Assembly: GCF_900312675.1 (NCBI RefSeq)
Contig: NZ_OMPC01000009.1
Location: 744,001 to 808,000, forward strand
Length of the DNA: 64,000 nt
Source of the DNA: Aliivibrio sp. EL58
GTDB lineage: Bacteria > Pseudomonadota > Gammaproteobacteria > Enterobacterales > Vibrionaceae
Direction of reading: 5' to 3'
Below the pieces are notes generated by a model. It searched no databases, was not told the origin of the DNA, and was given only the letters and a program-made list of their open reading frames with translations. This document shows, piece after piece, positions 35,419-44,088 of the stretch. Positions within the stretch are counted from its first letter, which is position 1; each line of letters opens with the position of its first letter. A program made the position numbers and the translations under genes.

Positions 35419-36342
35419 TATCATTTCCATTTCTGCAATCGCTTCGTGCGTACATTCCTTCAACCACTTAATTAAAGGAGTACGGCGGTTTTTACTCGCG
35501 ACAACAAGCCCTATGTCTCCTCCTGGTTGAACAATCTCTTCAGGTAAAGGCAGCTTTTGAAAATCATCACCTAACGTATTCGCTAAAGATTCAGAGCAAG
35601 GAAACAGCATATCAGTTCTTTGTACTGAGTTTAAAATCACATCAAGGTAGCTGCTTCTCAACCTAATACGACACTCTTTATTTAATGACTTCAGTGAATT
35701 AACTACATACGCTTTGTGCTCATTCCAATTTGGTATAACCAGTGTTGCTATATCTAATTGAATGGTATTTTCAAAACTTTCTTTACCCGTAATTAATGGA
35801 TGATCTTTACGTCCTATTAATACAAAGCGATCCGTTGCTAGTACCGATTGAGAAAGTTGTTTTGATATTTCTAGCGGAAAATAATTTAAGCCTAGCTGTA
35901 TTTGATCATGAAGAATATTTTCAGGCGTTGCTCTGTCCCAATTAGAAAAAACAACTTCAACATTCGGTGCTTTCTCTAAAATAATGCCGCATAAACTAGA
36001 GGCAATAGACGGTGCAATAAAACCATTCATTGCAATATTAATTCTTCCCTCTAACACCGAACTATCAAATTCATCTAATGGTTCTAAAGCTGCGAAAAGC
36101 GTTGCCATCGCAGGCCTAATATTGTCCCCAATTTCTAGTGCTTTAGGGGTTGGTGTTAATCCATAATGACTTCGTATAAACAATTCATCTTCAAAAAAAT
36201 CTCTTAATCGTGCAAGCGCCCTACTGACACCGGGTTGACTTAAAAACAAGCGTTCAGATGCTTTTCGTGTATTACGAACGTCTAATAAAACCGTAAACAC
36301 CTTTAGTAAATTAAGATCTAATTGATGAATTTTATTCTTCAT
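35410..36342 (-). CDS. LysR-family regulator (NodD/LeuO-like subgroup)
   Basis: A 310-aa LysR protein of the subgroup starting with IHQLDLNLLKVFTVLLDVRNTRKASERLFLSQP, followed by VSRALARLRDFFEDELFIR, typical of NodD/LeuO/YidZ-like members. Effector domain from about residue 95. It is divergent from the DUF1254 gene at 36492, with a 149-base shared promoter region, so that gene is the probable target. Confidence 0.88.
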   Translation of the reverse strand: MKNKIHQLDLNLLKVFTVLLDVRNTRKASERLFLSQPGVSRALARLRDFFEDELFIRSHYGLTPTPKALEIGDNIRPAMATLFAALEPLDEFDSSVLEGRINIAMNGFIAPSIASSLCGIILEKAPNVEVVFSNWDRATPENILHDQIQLGLNYFPLEISKQLSQSVLATDRFVLIGRKDHPLITGKESFENTIQLDIATLVIPNWNEHKAYVVNSLKSLNKECRIRLRSSYLDVILNSVQRTDMLFPCSESLANTLGDDFQKLPLPEEIVQPGGDIGLVVASKNRRTPLIKWLKECTHEAIAEMEMIKK

Positions 36343-36491
36343 TCTCTGCCCTATTTTTGATCACATAATCAACAATGACTAAATGATATATCTCTTATCC
36401 TTTCAATTCATTATTCAAGTTATCAAAAATGGATAAAAATAGAACCCAGTTGAACGAAAAACTTTCTTCATCACATTTTCTTGGAGTCCCT

Positions 36492-38090
36492 ATGAAAAAA
36501 ACATTACTTGCTTTGTCACTTATCACAATCACATGTAATGCAGCTGCGAGTGCTTCTCCTGATGCAGTTTCTTCTACTTCTGATAGGTATTCAGAATTAG
36601 CTAATCTAGAAATGAATGGCGGATTTCCTACCGAAAAAAGTCAAGAGATATTACAACAAGAAAGCTATTTTCAACGAGCATCCATGCTTTATCAATGGGC
36701 TCTTCCAATTGTGAATATGAAAGCGATGCAAGAAGGTCACGCCGAATTAATGAATGGTACCGCCTACAACAAAATTGCCATTTATCAAGATCGTTTGAAA
36801 CCAAATACATTAATAACAACACCAAATTCAGATGTAATTTATGCAATGGGCTGGCTTGATATGAAAGACACAGGTCCTTTGGTCATAGAACATCCCGCTG
36901 GATTACAATCACTTATGGATGATATGTATCACCATCCATTACGTGGTCCATTAGATAAGAATCAACCTGGTGGACAATATTTAGGGGATATTGGAAATGC
37001 CGGCCCAGATAAAGGCAAAGCAGCTAAGTTTTTAATCTTGCCGCCAAATAAAAAACGTGAAGATTATGCACAGCTTGCAGGTAAGTACTTTATTTATGAG
37101 TCAAATACCTCTGAAGTATTCTTATTCTTGCGCTCTTTCTTTAAAGATATGAATAACCTTGAACCAGCAGTTAGTCGAGTAAAAGAAATCAAAGTTTATC
37201 CATTAAATGGCCATGCTGAATCAATGGAATTCTTTAATGTATCTGATGTTCCTTCTAAATCCATTTGGGATAACGATTATCGATTCTATGAAACATTAGA
37301 CAGAGCCGTTCAAAATATGGAACTGGCTACGTTTGACTCATACATGAATGGCGTCATGGCGGCCATTGGGATCAGTAAAGGCGTTGAATTTACACCAACT
37401 GAAGATCAAAAAGAGACGCTAACAAAAGCCGCTCAAACCGGTTGGAAAATAAGTAAAGAAATTGCCCTTAACTTTGATGAGAAATCAAGTAAAACCACTG
37501 GCGACACTTGGTTTTGGAAAGAAGCACCATCATGGGTAGCTCATGCTTTAACTGACAAAGGTAATCAATATCATGCGTTATCAGATCCTTATTATCACAA
37601 TATAAAAACTGGTTACACTAATGTCGATGCCATCACTCACATGTACACAAACCATTATTCAATGTCTACAGGAATGATTAATGCGAAGGTTGGTGCAGGT
37701 GCTAAATACGCTGGCGCATATAAGGACAAAGATCTTAATCCGTTAATTGGCTCTTGTAATTACTCTTTACGTATTCCGACAGATGTACCTGCTAGTTTAT
37801 TCTGGTCGGTCACTGCTTACGATGCTGCAACTGCAGCAGGTGTTAATGTTGAAAATCATCAATGGCCGTCATTAGGTGATCGCGATCAGCCAGTTAAAAA
37901 CAACGATGAGTCTGTCACGTTATTCTTTGGTCCAACTGCACCAGAGAATGCTCAATTAGCCAAATACAACTGGTTGCAATTTGATAACGACAGCTGGTTC
38001 TCTCTGATCCGCTTTTATGGACCTCAACAAAGCTTATTTGATGGTTCTTGGGTTCCGGGTGAATTTGAAAAAATCGACTGTGTGAAATAA
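36492..38090 (+). CDS. DUF1254/DUF1214 domain secreted protein
   Basis: A 532-aa protein with signal peptide MKKTLLALSLITITCNAAASA. The N-terminal DUF1254 domain (ALPIVNMKAMQEGH, NTLITTPNSDVIYAMGWLDMKDTGPLVIEHP) and C-terminal DUF1214 domain (YSLRIPTDVPASLFWSVTAYDA, NWLQFDNDSWFSLIRFYGPQ) are both complete. Function is unknown; the family is widespread in marine bacteria. The start at 36492 has GGAG seven bases upstream; the frame extends 21 codons further without a ribosome-binding site. A LysR gene is divergent from it. Confidence 0.88.
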   Translation: MKKTLLALSLITITCNAAASASPDAVSSTSDRYSELANLEMNGGFPTEKSQEILQQESYFQRASMLYQWALPIVNMKAMQEGHAELMNGTAYNKIAIYQDRLKPNTLITTPNSDVIYAMGWLDMKDTGPLVIEHPAGLQSLMDDMYHHPLRGPLDKNQPGGQYLGDIGNAGPDKGKAAKFLILPPNKKREDYAQLAGKYFIYESNTSEVFLFLRSFFKDMNNLEPAVSRVKEIKVYPLNGHAESMEFFNVSDVPSKSIWDNDYRFYETLDRAVQNMELATFDSYMNGVMAAIGISKGVEFTPTEDQKETLTKAAQTGWKISKEIALNFDEKSSKTTGDTWFWKEAPSWVAHALTDKGNQYHALSDPYYHNIKTGYTNVDAITHMYTNHYSMSTGMINAKVGAGAKYAGAYKDKDLNPLIGSCNYSLRIPTDVPASLFWSVTAYDAATAAGVNVENHQWPSLGDRDQPVKNNDESVTLFFGPTAPENAQLAKYNWLQFDNDSWFSLIRFYGPQQSLFDGSWVPGEFEKIDCVK

Positions 38091-38138
38091 CCAATTAATT
38101 AAACTTTGAAGATGTGAAATAAGATCTAGGTAACAAAT

Positions 38139-38175
38139 AAAAGCCTTCTAGTTTATAAAACTAGAAGGCTTTTTT
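38139..38175. terminator. bidirectional terminator between DUF1254 and phospholipase genes
   Basis: Perfect 16-pair stem AAAAGCCTTCTAGTTT (38139-38154) / AAACTAGAAGGCTTTT (38158-38173) with loop ATA and flanking T run. Confidence 0.93.
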
Positions 38176-38176
38176 A

Positions 38177-40096
38177 TCAATAATAACGATAATCACTAGT
38201 ATAAAAATCCAGTAACTTATTAATCGCTATATCTCGGTAGGTATCTTTTTCAATTAACATGTCATGATAAGCACCTGCAATGGGTTCTAAATGGCTTGTA
38301 TGGCACTTCTCATGGAATTCAGCTTGTGCAACATTACTCACCACCAAATCGTCCCCAGCTTGAAGGATCAATATTGGAATTTTTACTTTATGCGCATTCG
38401 CGATGCATTTTTTCCCAGCTTTAATAGATTCGGTTATCCAATGAGTGCTCGGCCCACCTAATCTTAAATTTGGTTTATCTAAAAATAGATCAACAAACAT
38501 TTTGTATCTAACTTCACTGTGAGTTAATACATTGTCTTTATATCGAACTTTTTTAAAGTGGCTTTGGCCTAATGCATAATTTGGTTTACTTGCTAACACA
38601 TCCAATAAATTTAAGGTCTGCTTTTTTAAACCGTGAGCTTTTCCTGATATGTATACACCAAACATAGGAGAAGTAGCAGTCGATGCTTTCACCGGATGAT
38701 CGAACGTCGATAAGTACTGAGTCATTACTGCTGCCCCCATTGAGTGAGAAAGCATAAAACATTCGCCCTCAAGATCTGGCCTCACGACTCTCTCCATAAA
38801 AATATAAAGATCCATAACATAATCATGAAAGTCATCCACATGGCCTAATTCATGATCTTGTGTCATTCGTCCCGATTCACCTTGGCCGCGGTGATCATAA
38901 GCATAAATATTGAAATACTGACTTAACTCAAGAATCACTTCTTTATATTTCCAATAACTTTCATTACGACCATTCACAATAACCAGTGTTTGCTTTTTAT
39001 CGTTAGGGTTAACATTAATCCACTTTAATGGAATACGCTCGACACCTAAAACTTCGCCACACTTTTTATTATTCCAAATAGCATCAATTTGATCATTGTA
39101 TTCTTGCTGTTTCACTTCATCCGTAAAACGATCTTCACGTGTTTTCACTAAAAAACGTTCTTGTGATAAATGTGCTAAGTTCAGCTTTGGCGCAATGGTC
39201 TCAAGAAATAGTTTACCCACGTCTTTACCATGATGATAATCCGCATCTAATTGTTTTTTCGTACTGCCAAGCACTTTAGATTGAAGACTTCTATTCGGTG
39301 ATATTTCATAAATGATGACATCATCTGGTGGGTTCGCTAAAAACGCTTGGGTCTTACGGTAGTTCTCTTCATGAGTCACGAGCATTGCTGCCATATGATC
39401 CAATGTACTGTTCTTTGTCATCTTAGCAAGAGAGATTAACCAGTCATGATTTTCGGTAAAATCGACAGGGACAGTGCGAATAACAACAATATGGCGAAAA
39501 CCTCGATCATACGCCGCTTGTACTGGAATAGGCGTGGTTAACCCACCATCAAGCCAGCGCTTTTCTTCCATTATAACGGGCTGTTTATGTAACGCAGGAA
39601 TAGCGCAAGATGCACGAAGGATATCTTTCCAGTTACTGGTTGAAAGATCAAAATACTTGGTTTCAAAGTTGGTTGCATGAGCCGCAACAGCAAGAACTTG
39701 TTTGGTCGTTAGATGCGTTTCTCCAACTTTCCAATTTAAGGGAATATCAGCTTCAGTTTTATCAATCAACCAATCCAAATCCATCCCTTCTCCAGTCAAT
39801 AAGAAGCGAGATAATTTGAAAAAATCAGGACTGCGAGTCACTTGGTCAATGATGCGATAAGCGTGCCCTTTATGCCCACAAATATAAGACGCTAAATTCA
39901 GTGAGCCTGCAGAGGTACCAATCAATAAATCAAATGGATTAAAGTTAGCCTGTAAGAAGCTATCAAGAACACCGGCCGTAAATACACCTCTTTGACCGCC
40001 CCCCTCAGTAACTAACGCAATTTTATCGACTTCTCTTTTAGAAAAACGAAAAACATCAAAACTGTTTTTACTGATCGAATAATGTTCGCCCATCAT
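38177..40096 (-). CDS. two-domain phospholipase: patatin + PldB-like alpha/beta hydrolase
   Basis: A 639-aa cytoplasmic protein with two lipase folds. Residues about 24-300 form a patatin/YjjU-like domain with oxyanion loop GGGQRG (32-37), nucleophile GTSAG (S62) and catalytic Asp in DGG (D183). Residues about 350-635 form a lysophospholipase-L2/monoglyceride-lipase-like domain with LVIVNGRNES, DHRGQGESGR, nucleophile SHSMG (S452), a probable acid Asp in QAGDDLVV and His in AYHDML. E. coli carries these as separate proteins (YjjU, PldB). Both catalytic sets appear intact, so it may remove both acyl chains of a phospholipid. ATG at 40096 or 40093. Confidence 0.85.
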   Translation of the reverse strand: MMGEHYSISKNSFDVFRFSKREVDKIALVTEGGGQRGVFTAGVLDSFLQANFNPFDLLIGTSAGSLNLASYICGHKGHAYRIIDQVTRSPDFFKLSRFLLTGEGMDLDWLIDKTEADIPLNWKVGETHLTTKQVLAVAAHATNFETKYFDLSTSNWKDILRASCAIPALHKQPVIMEEKRWLDGGLTTPIPVQAAYDRGFRHIVVIRTVPVDFTENHDWLISLAKMTKNSTLDHMAAMLVTHEENYRKTQAFLANPPDDVIIYEISPNRSLQSKVLGSTKKQLDADYHHGKDVGKLFLETIAPKLNLAHLSQERFLVKTREDRFTDEVKQQEYNDQIDAIWNNKKCGEVLGVERIPLKWINVNPNDKKQTLVIVNGRNESYWKYKEVILELSQYFNIYAYDHRGQGESGRMTQDHELGHVDDFHDYVMDLYIFMERVVRPDLEGECFMLSHSMGAAVMTQYLSTFDHPVKASTATSPMFGVYISGKAHGLKKQTLNLLDVLASKPNYALGQSHFKKVRYKDNVLTHSEVRYKMFVDLFLDKPNLRLGGPSTHWITESIKAGKKCIANAHKVKIPILILQAGDDLVVSNVAQAEFHEKCHTSHLEPIAGAYHDMLIEKDTYRDIAINKLLDFYTSDYRYY

Positions 40097-40372
40097 ATAA
40101 CGTCACTTACGATAAATATTTAATAACGCGATTATCGCACGCCCTTAGCCATTAAAAAAACCTGTTCTTTTTCAACACTCGAACTTTCACGCTAAATAAT
40201 TGATCCTAAAAAGAAGAAAGTAGATTAGCTTTAATATAAAAAACCCTTATTATCTTAATTATTAGGTAGTTACTATCGTTAATTTTTTATTAACATATAT
40301 TAAGCATTACTCAATTTAGCTAAACGACTTTATTGTTTACTATTCTTAAATACCCACAATTTGAGTAATGAT

Positions 40373-41149
40373 ATGACAATAAAATCCCAGTATAACAATA
40401 AGGGCCATGCCTACATCGTTGGAGCAGGAACTGGTGATCCTGAATTGTTAACTGTAAAAGCAGCTCGGATTATCGCCTACGTAGATGTTGTCATCTACGA
40501 CAATCTGGTCTCCCAAGAAATTCTAGATCTGATCCCTCCTTGCTCTGAACTTGTCTATGTTGGCAAAACCTTTAACACTGAGTGCCACTGTCAATCAGAA
40601 ATCAACGACGAAATAATCAAACATATTCAAATAGGAAAATCCGTTTGTCGGCTTAAAGGCGGTGATCCATTTGTGTTTGGACGTGGCGGAGAAGAAGCTA
40701 TTGCGTTACAAGAACTTGGTATTTCATTTGAGGTTATCCCCGGTATCACAGCTGCTATAGGCTGTTGCAGTTATGCAGGTATACCTACTACGCATCGCGG
40801 TATTTCCAGTGGAGTAACGATAGTAACCGGTCGAGATCAATTCAATTCCGATCATATTCACTGGCGAGGATTAGTGCAGTTAAAGCATACGATTGTGTTC
40901 TACATGGGATTACACAAGTCAGATATCATCTCAAAAAACCTTATTAACAATGGCATGTCTGCTAATACCCCTACCGCTATCATCAGCAATGGTACCCGAA
41001 GCAACCAAAGTATTATTACCTGTGAGCTTGGACTATTAGCTGAAACCGTTGAAGTCTGTAAGCCACTAATGCCTGCCATTATTGTTGTAGGACAAGTAGT
41101 GAATTTATCCAAAGCTATTGAATGGTTTCCTAATGAGCGAGCCCATTAA
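40373..41149 (+). CDS. cobA: uroporphyrinogen-III C-methyltransferase (siroheme pathway)
   Basis: A 258-aa SUMT with family motifs VGAGTGDPELLTVKAARII, VIYDNLVSQEIL, RLKGGDPFVFGRGGEEA, VIPGITAAIGCCSYAGIPTTHRG and VTGRD. It methylates uroporphyrinogen III at C2 and C7 to precorrin-2, the precursor of siroheme. It lacks the CysG oxidase/ferrochelatase domain. It sits 54 bases before asrA, so it supplied siroheme for the anaerobic sulfite reductase. I chose ATG 40373 over TTG 40361. The gene itself is intact. Confidence 0.92.
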   Translation: MTIKSQYNNKGHAYIVGAGTGDPELLTVKAARIIAYVDVVIYDNLVSQEILDLIPPCSELVYVGKTFNTECHCQSEINDEIIKHIQIGKSVCRLKGGDPFVFGRGGEEAIALQELGISFEVIPGITAAIGCCSYAGIPTTHRGISSGVTIVTGRDQFNSDHIHWRGLVQLKHTIVFYMGLHKSDIISKNLINNGMSANTPTAIISNGTRSNQSIITCELGLLAETVEVCKPLMPAIIVVGQVVNLSKAIEWFPNERAH

Positions 41150-41203
41150 ATGGCTTAATGAAAGTAATCTAAAACTATCTTTTATAAAAATTCAGAGGGC
41201 TGT

Positions 41204-42252
41204 ATGTCTAAATACGTAACGAACGAAGAATTAGATCGTGTCATTTCATCACTAAAGAAAACACACCGAATAATGTCACCAGTATATGAGCGCATGGGCG
41301 GACGATTCGCTCATGACGATAACCTTATCTACGATGAGTTAGATACATTCAGTGAGTTAGTGTGGAAAGATAAATCACACTTCTCACCCAAAGAAGTCGT
41401 CTTCCCCATCACTGAAACTCTATTTTGGTTAGATGGTAACGAACTAAGAGAATCCAAAGTAGATCCTCGTCCTGTCATTTTATTCCTTCGCACTTGTGAT
41501 ATTAATGCGCTAAAAAGCTTAGATCACATGTTTTTAAAAAATGGTGGCAATGAGGATTTTTACTACAAACGACTGCGAGCAAAATTAAAACTAGTTTTGA
41601 TTGAATGTGAAACTAGCTTTGAAAATTGCTTTTGTGTGTCGATGAATACAAATACCACACAAAACTTTTCTGCTTCTTTCAAATTTAGTGACAACGGGGC
41701 TGATGTTGTTTTTCAAGATGAAGATCTTACTGATTACTTTACTCACCTAGGCATCGATTCATACAGAAAAACAAGCTTTGTTTCCGAAAATAACATCAAA
41801 TTAAAAACGCCAGATCAAGTTTGCTCTGATCCTATTAAAGTACGTCAAATTCTTACCGAAAATCCAATGTGGGATGAATACGACAGTCGGTGCATTGTGG
41901 CCGTTGCACAACCTCATGCCCAACATGCAGCTGCTACAGTGTATTTGATGTGATTTACAACCAAGAAGCAAAAGTTGGTGAACGCCGCCGCCAACATGCC
42001 AGTTGCATGACAGGACATTTCACCGACATGGCTGGAGGTCACAAATTCCGAGACAAAACCGGTGAAAGATTACGCTATAGAGCATTACATAAAGTTAATG
42101 ATTTCAAGTCGCGCCAAGGCGAGCATCATATGTGTGTTGGCTGTGGTCGATGTGATGACCGATGTCCTCATTATATTTCATTCAGTAGTATTATCAGAAA
42201 AATGACTAGCCAAATAGAGTTAACTTTAGAGAAGGAAGTCGCTCATGTGTAA
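41204..42252 (+). pseudogene. asrA: anaerobic sulfite reductase subunit A, frameshifted
   Basis: The first frame (41204-41953) encodes the AsrA N-terminus through WDEYDSRCI, then leaves frame. The remainder (41893-42252) is in another frame: [19 protein letters not shown] ... [17 protein letters not shown]. Joining them restores a protein of about 350 aa, normal for AsrA, with two ferredoxin-type 4Fe-4S motifs. The break falls inside the first motif: CIGCGRC would need ATT-GGN-TGT-GGC, but the DNA reads ATTGTGGC, so four bases are missing near 41897. As written, neither fragment can make a functional electron-transfer subunit. A sequencing error is the main alternative. The end overlaps asrB by eight bases. 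Confidence 0.85.
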
Positions 42253-43045
42253 ATGTGAAAATAAATTACTCCCACAAGCCTATAAGATCCTCGAAATCAC
42301 TAAACATACCGACATTGAATGGAACTATCGTGTCGAGTGCGATTTTTATGTCACTTATGGGCAGTTTGTGGAACTGTCATTGCCTTTATTTGGTGAAGCT
42401 CCTATCTCAGTATCTGATTTTGGTGAAGGTTATATCGATCTTCTTATTCGCAAAGTGGGCAAAGTAACCAATGAGCTATTTTCCTTAAAAGAAGGCGACT
42501 CTGTTTGGATGCGTGGCGCTCATGGTAATGGCTACCCATTAGAAAAATACCACCACAAACATCTGATTGTGTTTGCTGGTGGTACCGGTGTTGCCCCTGT
42601 TAAAGGTTTAATTAGCCACTTCTGTAAACAACCACTATTAACGAAATTTATGGATATTGTCGTAGGGTTTAAAAATGACAAAGCTGTGCTTTATAAAGAA
42701 GAAATGAAGCATTGGGATGAATCAATAAATCTTATTTGCACATTAGATGAAGCGTCTGAAAATCCATTTTATCAAGCAGGATTGGTAACGAAGTATATCG
42801 ATTCCTTGGATCTTTCTAATATAAAAGATGTTCAACTCATTGTAGTTGGCCCCCCCATAATGATTAAATTTGTTGTTCAAGCATTCCAAAAGCGCGGGTT
42901 AAGCGAAGGTCAAATTTGGGTGGATTACGAGCGTCGAATGGCGTGTGCCGTGGGTAAATGTGGTCACTGTCGAATAGGTGATAAGTACGTTTGTATTGAT
43001 GGACCTGTATTTCAATACGATGAAGCACAAGCAATGATAGATTAG
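42245..43045 (+). CDS. asrB: anaerobic sulfite reductase subunit B
   Basis: A 266-aa FAD/NAD(P)H oxidoreductase subunit: FAD domain, nucleotide-binding motif [22 protein letters not shown], and a C-terminal 2Fe-2S cluster motif [19 protein letters not shown]. It would pass electrons from NADH to AsrA/AsrC. The frame is complete and of normal length. Its ATG lies inside the end of the asrA frame, indicating translational coupling, which the asrA frameshift would weaken (ribosomes in the first asrA frame stop at 41953). Confidence 0.92.
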   Translation: MCKCENKLLPQAYKILEITKHTDIEWNYRVECDFYVTYGQFVELSLPLFGEAPISVSDFGEGYIDLLIRKVGKVTNELFSLKEGDSVWMRGAHGNGYPLEKYHHKHLIVFAGGTGVAPVKGLISHFCKQPLLTKFMDIVVGFKNDKAVLYKEEMKHWDESINLICTLDEASENPFYQAGLVTKYIDSLDLSNIKDVQLIVVGPPIMIKFVVQAFQKRGLSEGQIWVDYERRMACAVGKCGHCRIGDKYVCIDGPVFQYDEAQAMID

Positions 43046-43055
43046 GAGAATAGTT

Positions 43056-43661
43056 ATGAATCTAGATGTAGATATTATTAAACTTCGTGCTGATGGCGAT
43101 TATCGTTTATCGAAAGTGCGTGGTGAATGTATGATAAGCGTGCGAATTCCTGGCGGGATCATGCCTGCATATTTACTTTCAACCGCGCAAGAGATCGCAG
43201 AAAAATGGGGTAATGGTATTATACACTTAACCACTCGCCAAAAATTAGCAATGCCCGGTATTCGCTACGAAGATATTCCCGCAGTAAATAAAGCTCTTAA
43301 ACCATTCATTAAGGACATTACTCAAGACATTTGTGGCGTCGAAGTAGAAGATTTAGAGGCGGGTTATCAGTCCATTGGCGGACGAACCTCAAAGAAAACA
43401 CCTCGTGTTGGTAAACAATTCTTAAATTGGGTAACTGAAGAGGTTATTCATGACGTAATTGAAAACTTATTTGAATTCGAGAAAGATATGTTAAAAGGAA
43501 CTCCAAAATACCTGCACATGGGTCACCTTATCGACAAAGGTGGCTATATGAAATTTAAAGAAAGAGTGCTCCGTGGTGTAACACTAAATTCAGAAGCCAA
43601 AGTTGCAGAGCGAATGTATTGGGCCGAAGATGAGTACGTAGCAAACATGTATGTAAAATGA
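43056..43661 (+). pseudogene. asrC: anaerobic sulfite reductase subunit C with central deletion
   Basis: The 201-aa frame matches AsrC at both ends (YRLSKVRGECMISVRIPGG, NGIIHLTTRQKLAMPGIRYEDI; SKKTPRVGKQFLNWVTE, LHMGHLIDKGGYMKFKERVLRG, MYWAEDEYVA). AsrC is normally about 335-340 aa; the missing part (about 135 residues) carries the siroheme/4Fe-4S ligand cysteines and two ferredoxin-like clusters. The join is near 43377-43385 (IGGR, residues 107-110), where family members have two similar GGR segments flanking the lost part. Only two cysteines remain, neither in a cluster motif. The frame is open, but catalysis is not possible. Confidence 0.85.
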
Positions 43662-43793
43662 ATACATTACTAATATTCAGTACTCGAAAAATCTCTAGTA
43701 CCATAAATAGACAGTTTCTTTAATGCATTACAAGGTTAACTCAGTATTACCAAGTCAACTGTGATAGTGTTGGCATCAAATATGAGGGAGCCT

Positions 43794-43997
43794 ATGAAAA
43801 ATTACGACCTTTTTATCAAAATCAATGATGCTATTTTACTTGAATTCGATGTCTTTAAAGCATGGGAAAAAACACTCCTTTTAAATGCGCAAAATCAATT
43901 GATGAATAGATGCCCGATCTCAGAACCTCAAATGGAACTACTCATTAAGGTACTCGAGAAAAAAAGACCAAAAAAGAGAAAGAAAAGAAGAGTATAA
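43794..43997 (+). CDS. small protein with basic tail, 67 aa, unknown
   Basis: MKNYDLFIKINDAILLEFDV... with an acidic/neutral N-terminal half and a strongly basic C-terminus (EKKRPKKRKKRRV). GAGG lies six bases before the ATG at 43794; an upstream GTG at 43761 is less likely. No known family recognised. A clear terminator follows directly after its stop, supporting a real gene. Nucleic-acid binding is a guess from charge only. Confidence 0.6.
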   Translation: MKNYDLFIKINDAILLEFDVFKAWEKTLLLNAQNQLMNRCPISEPQMELLIKVLEKKRPKKRKKRRV

Positions 43998-44032
43998 AAG
44001 CCATAATGATGAACATCACTATGGCTTTTTTT
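43996..44032. terminator. bidirectional terminator (67-aa gene / aspT)
   Basis: AAAAGCCATA (43996-44005) / TATGGCTTTT (44019-44028) with inner GATG/CATC pairing and a T run of seven; convergent genes. Confidence 0.88.
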
Positions 44033-44088
44033 GTTTAACGAAACGGCCTTGACTGTAATCATCAAACACTTGTAATACTTATTACCTG

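Noticed and set aside
41890-42252. Independent small ferredoxin gene
   Set aside because: Its sequence continues AsrA exactly where the first frame ends; better explained as the shifted second half of asrA.
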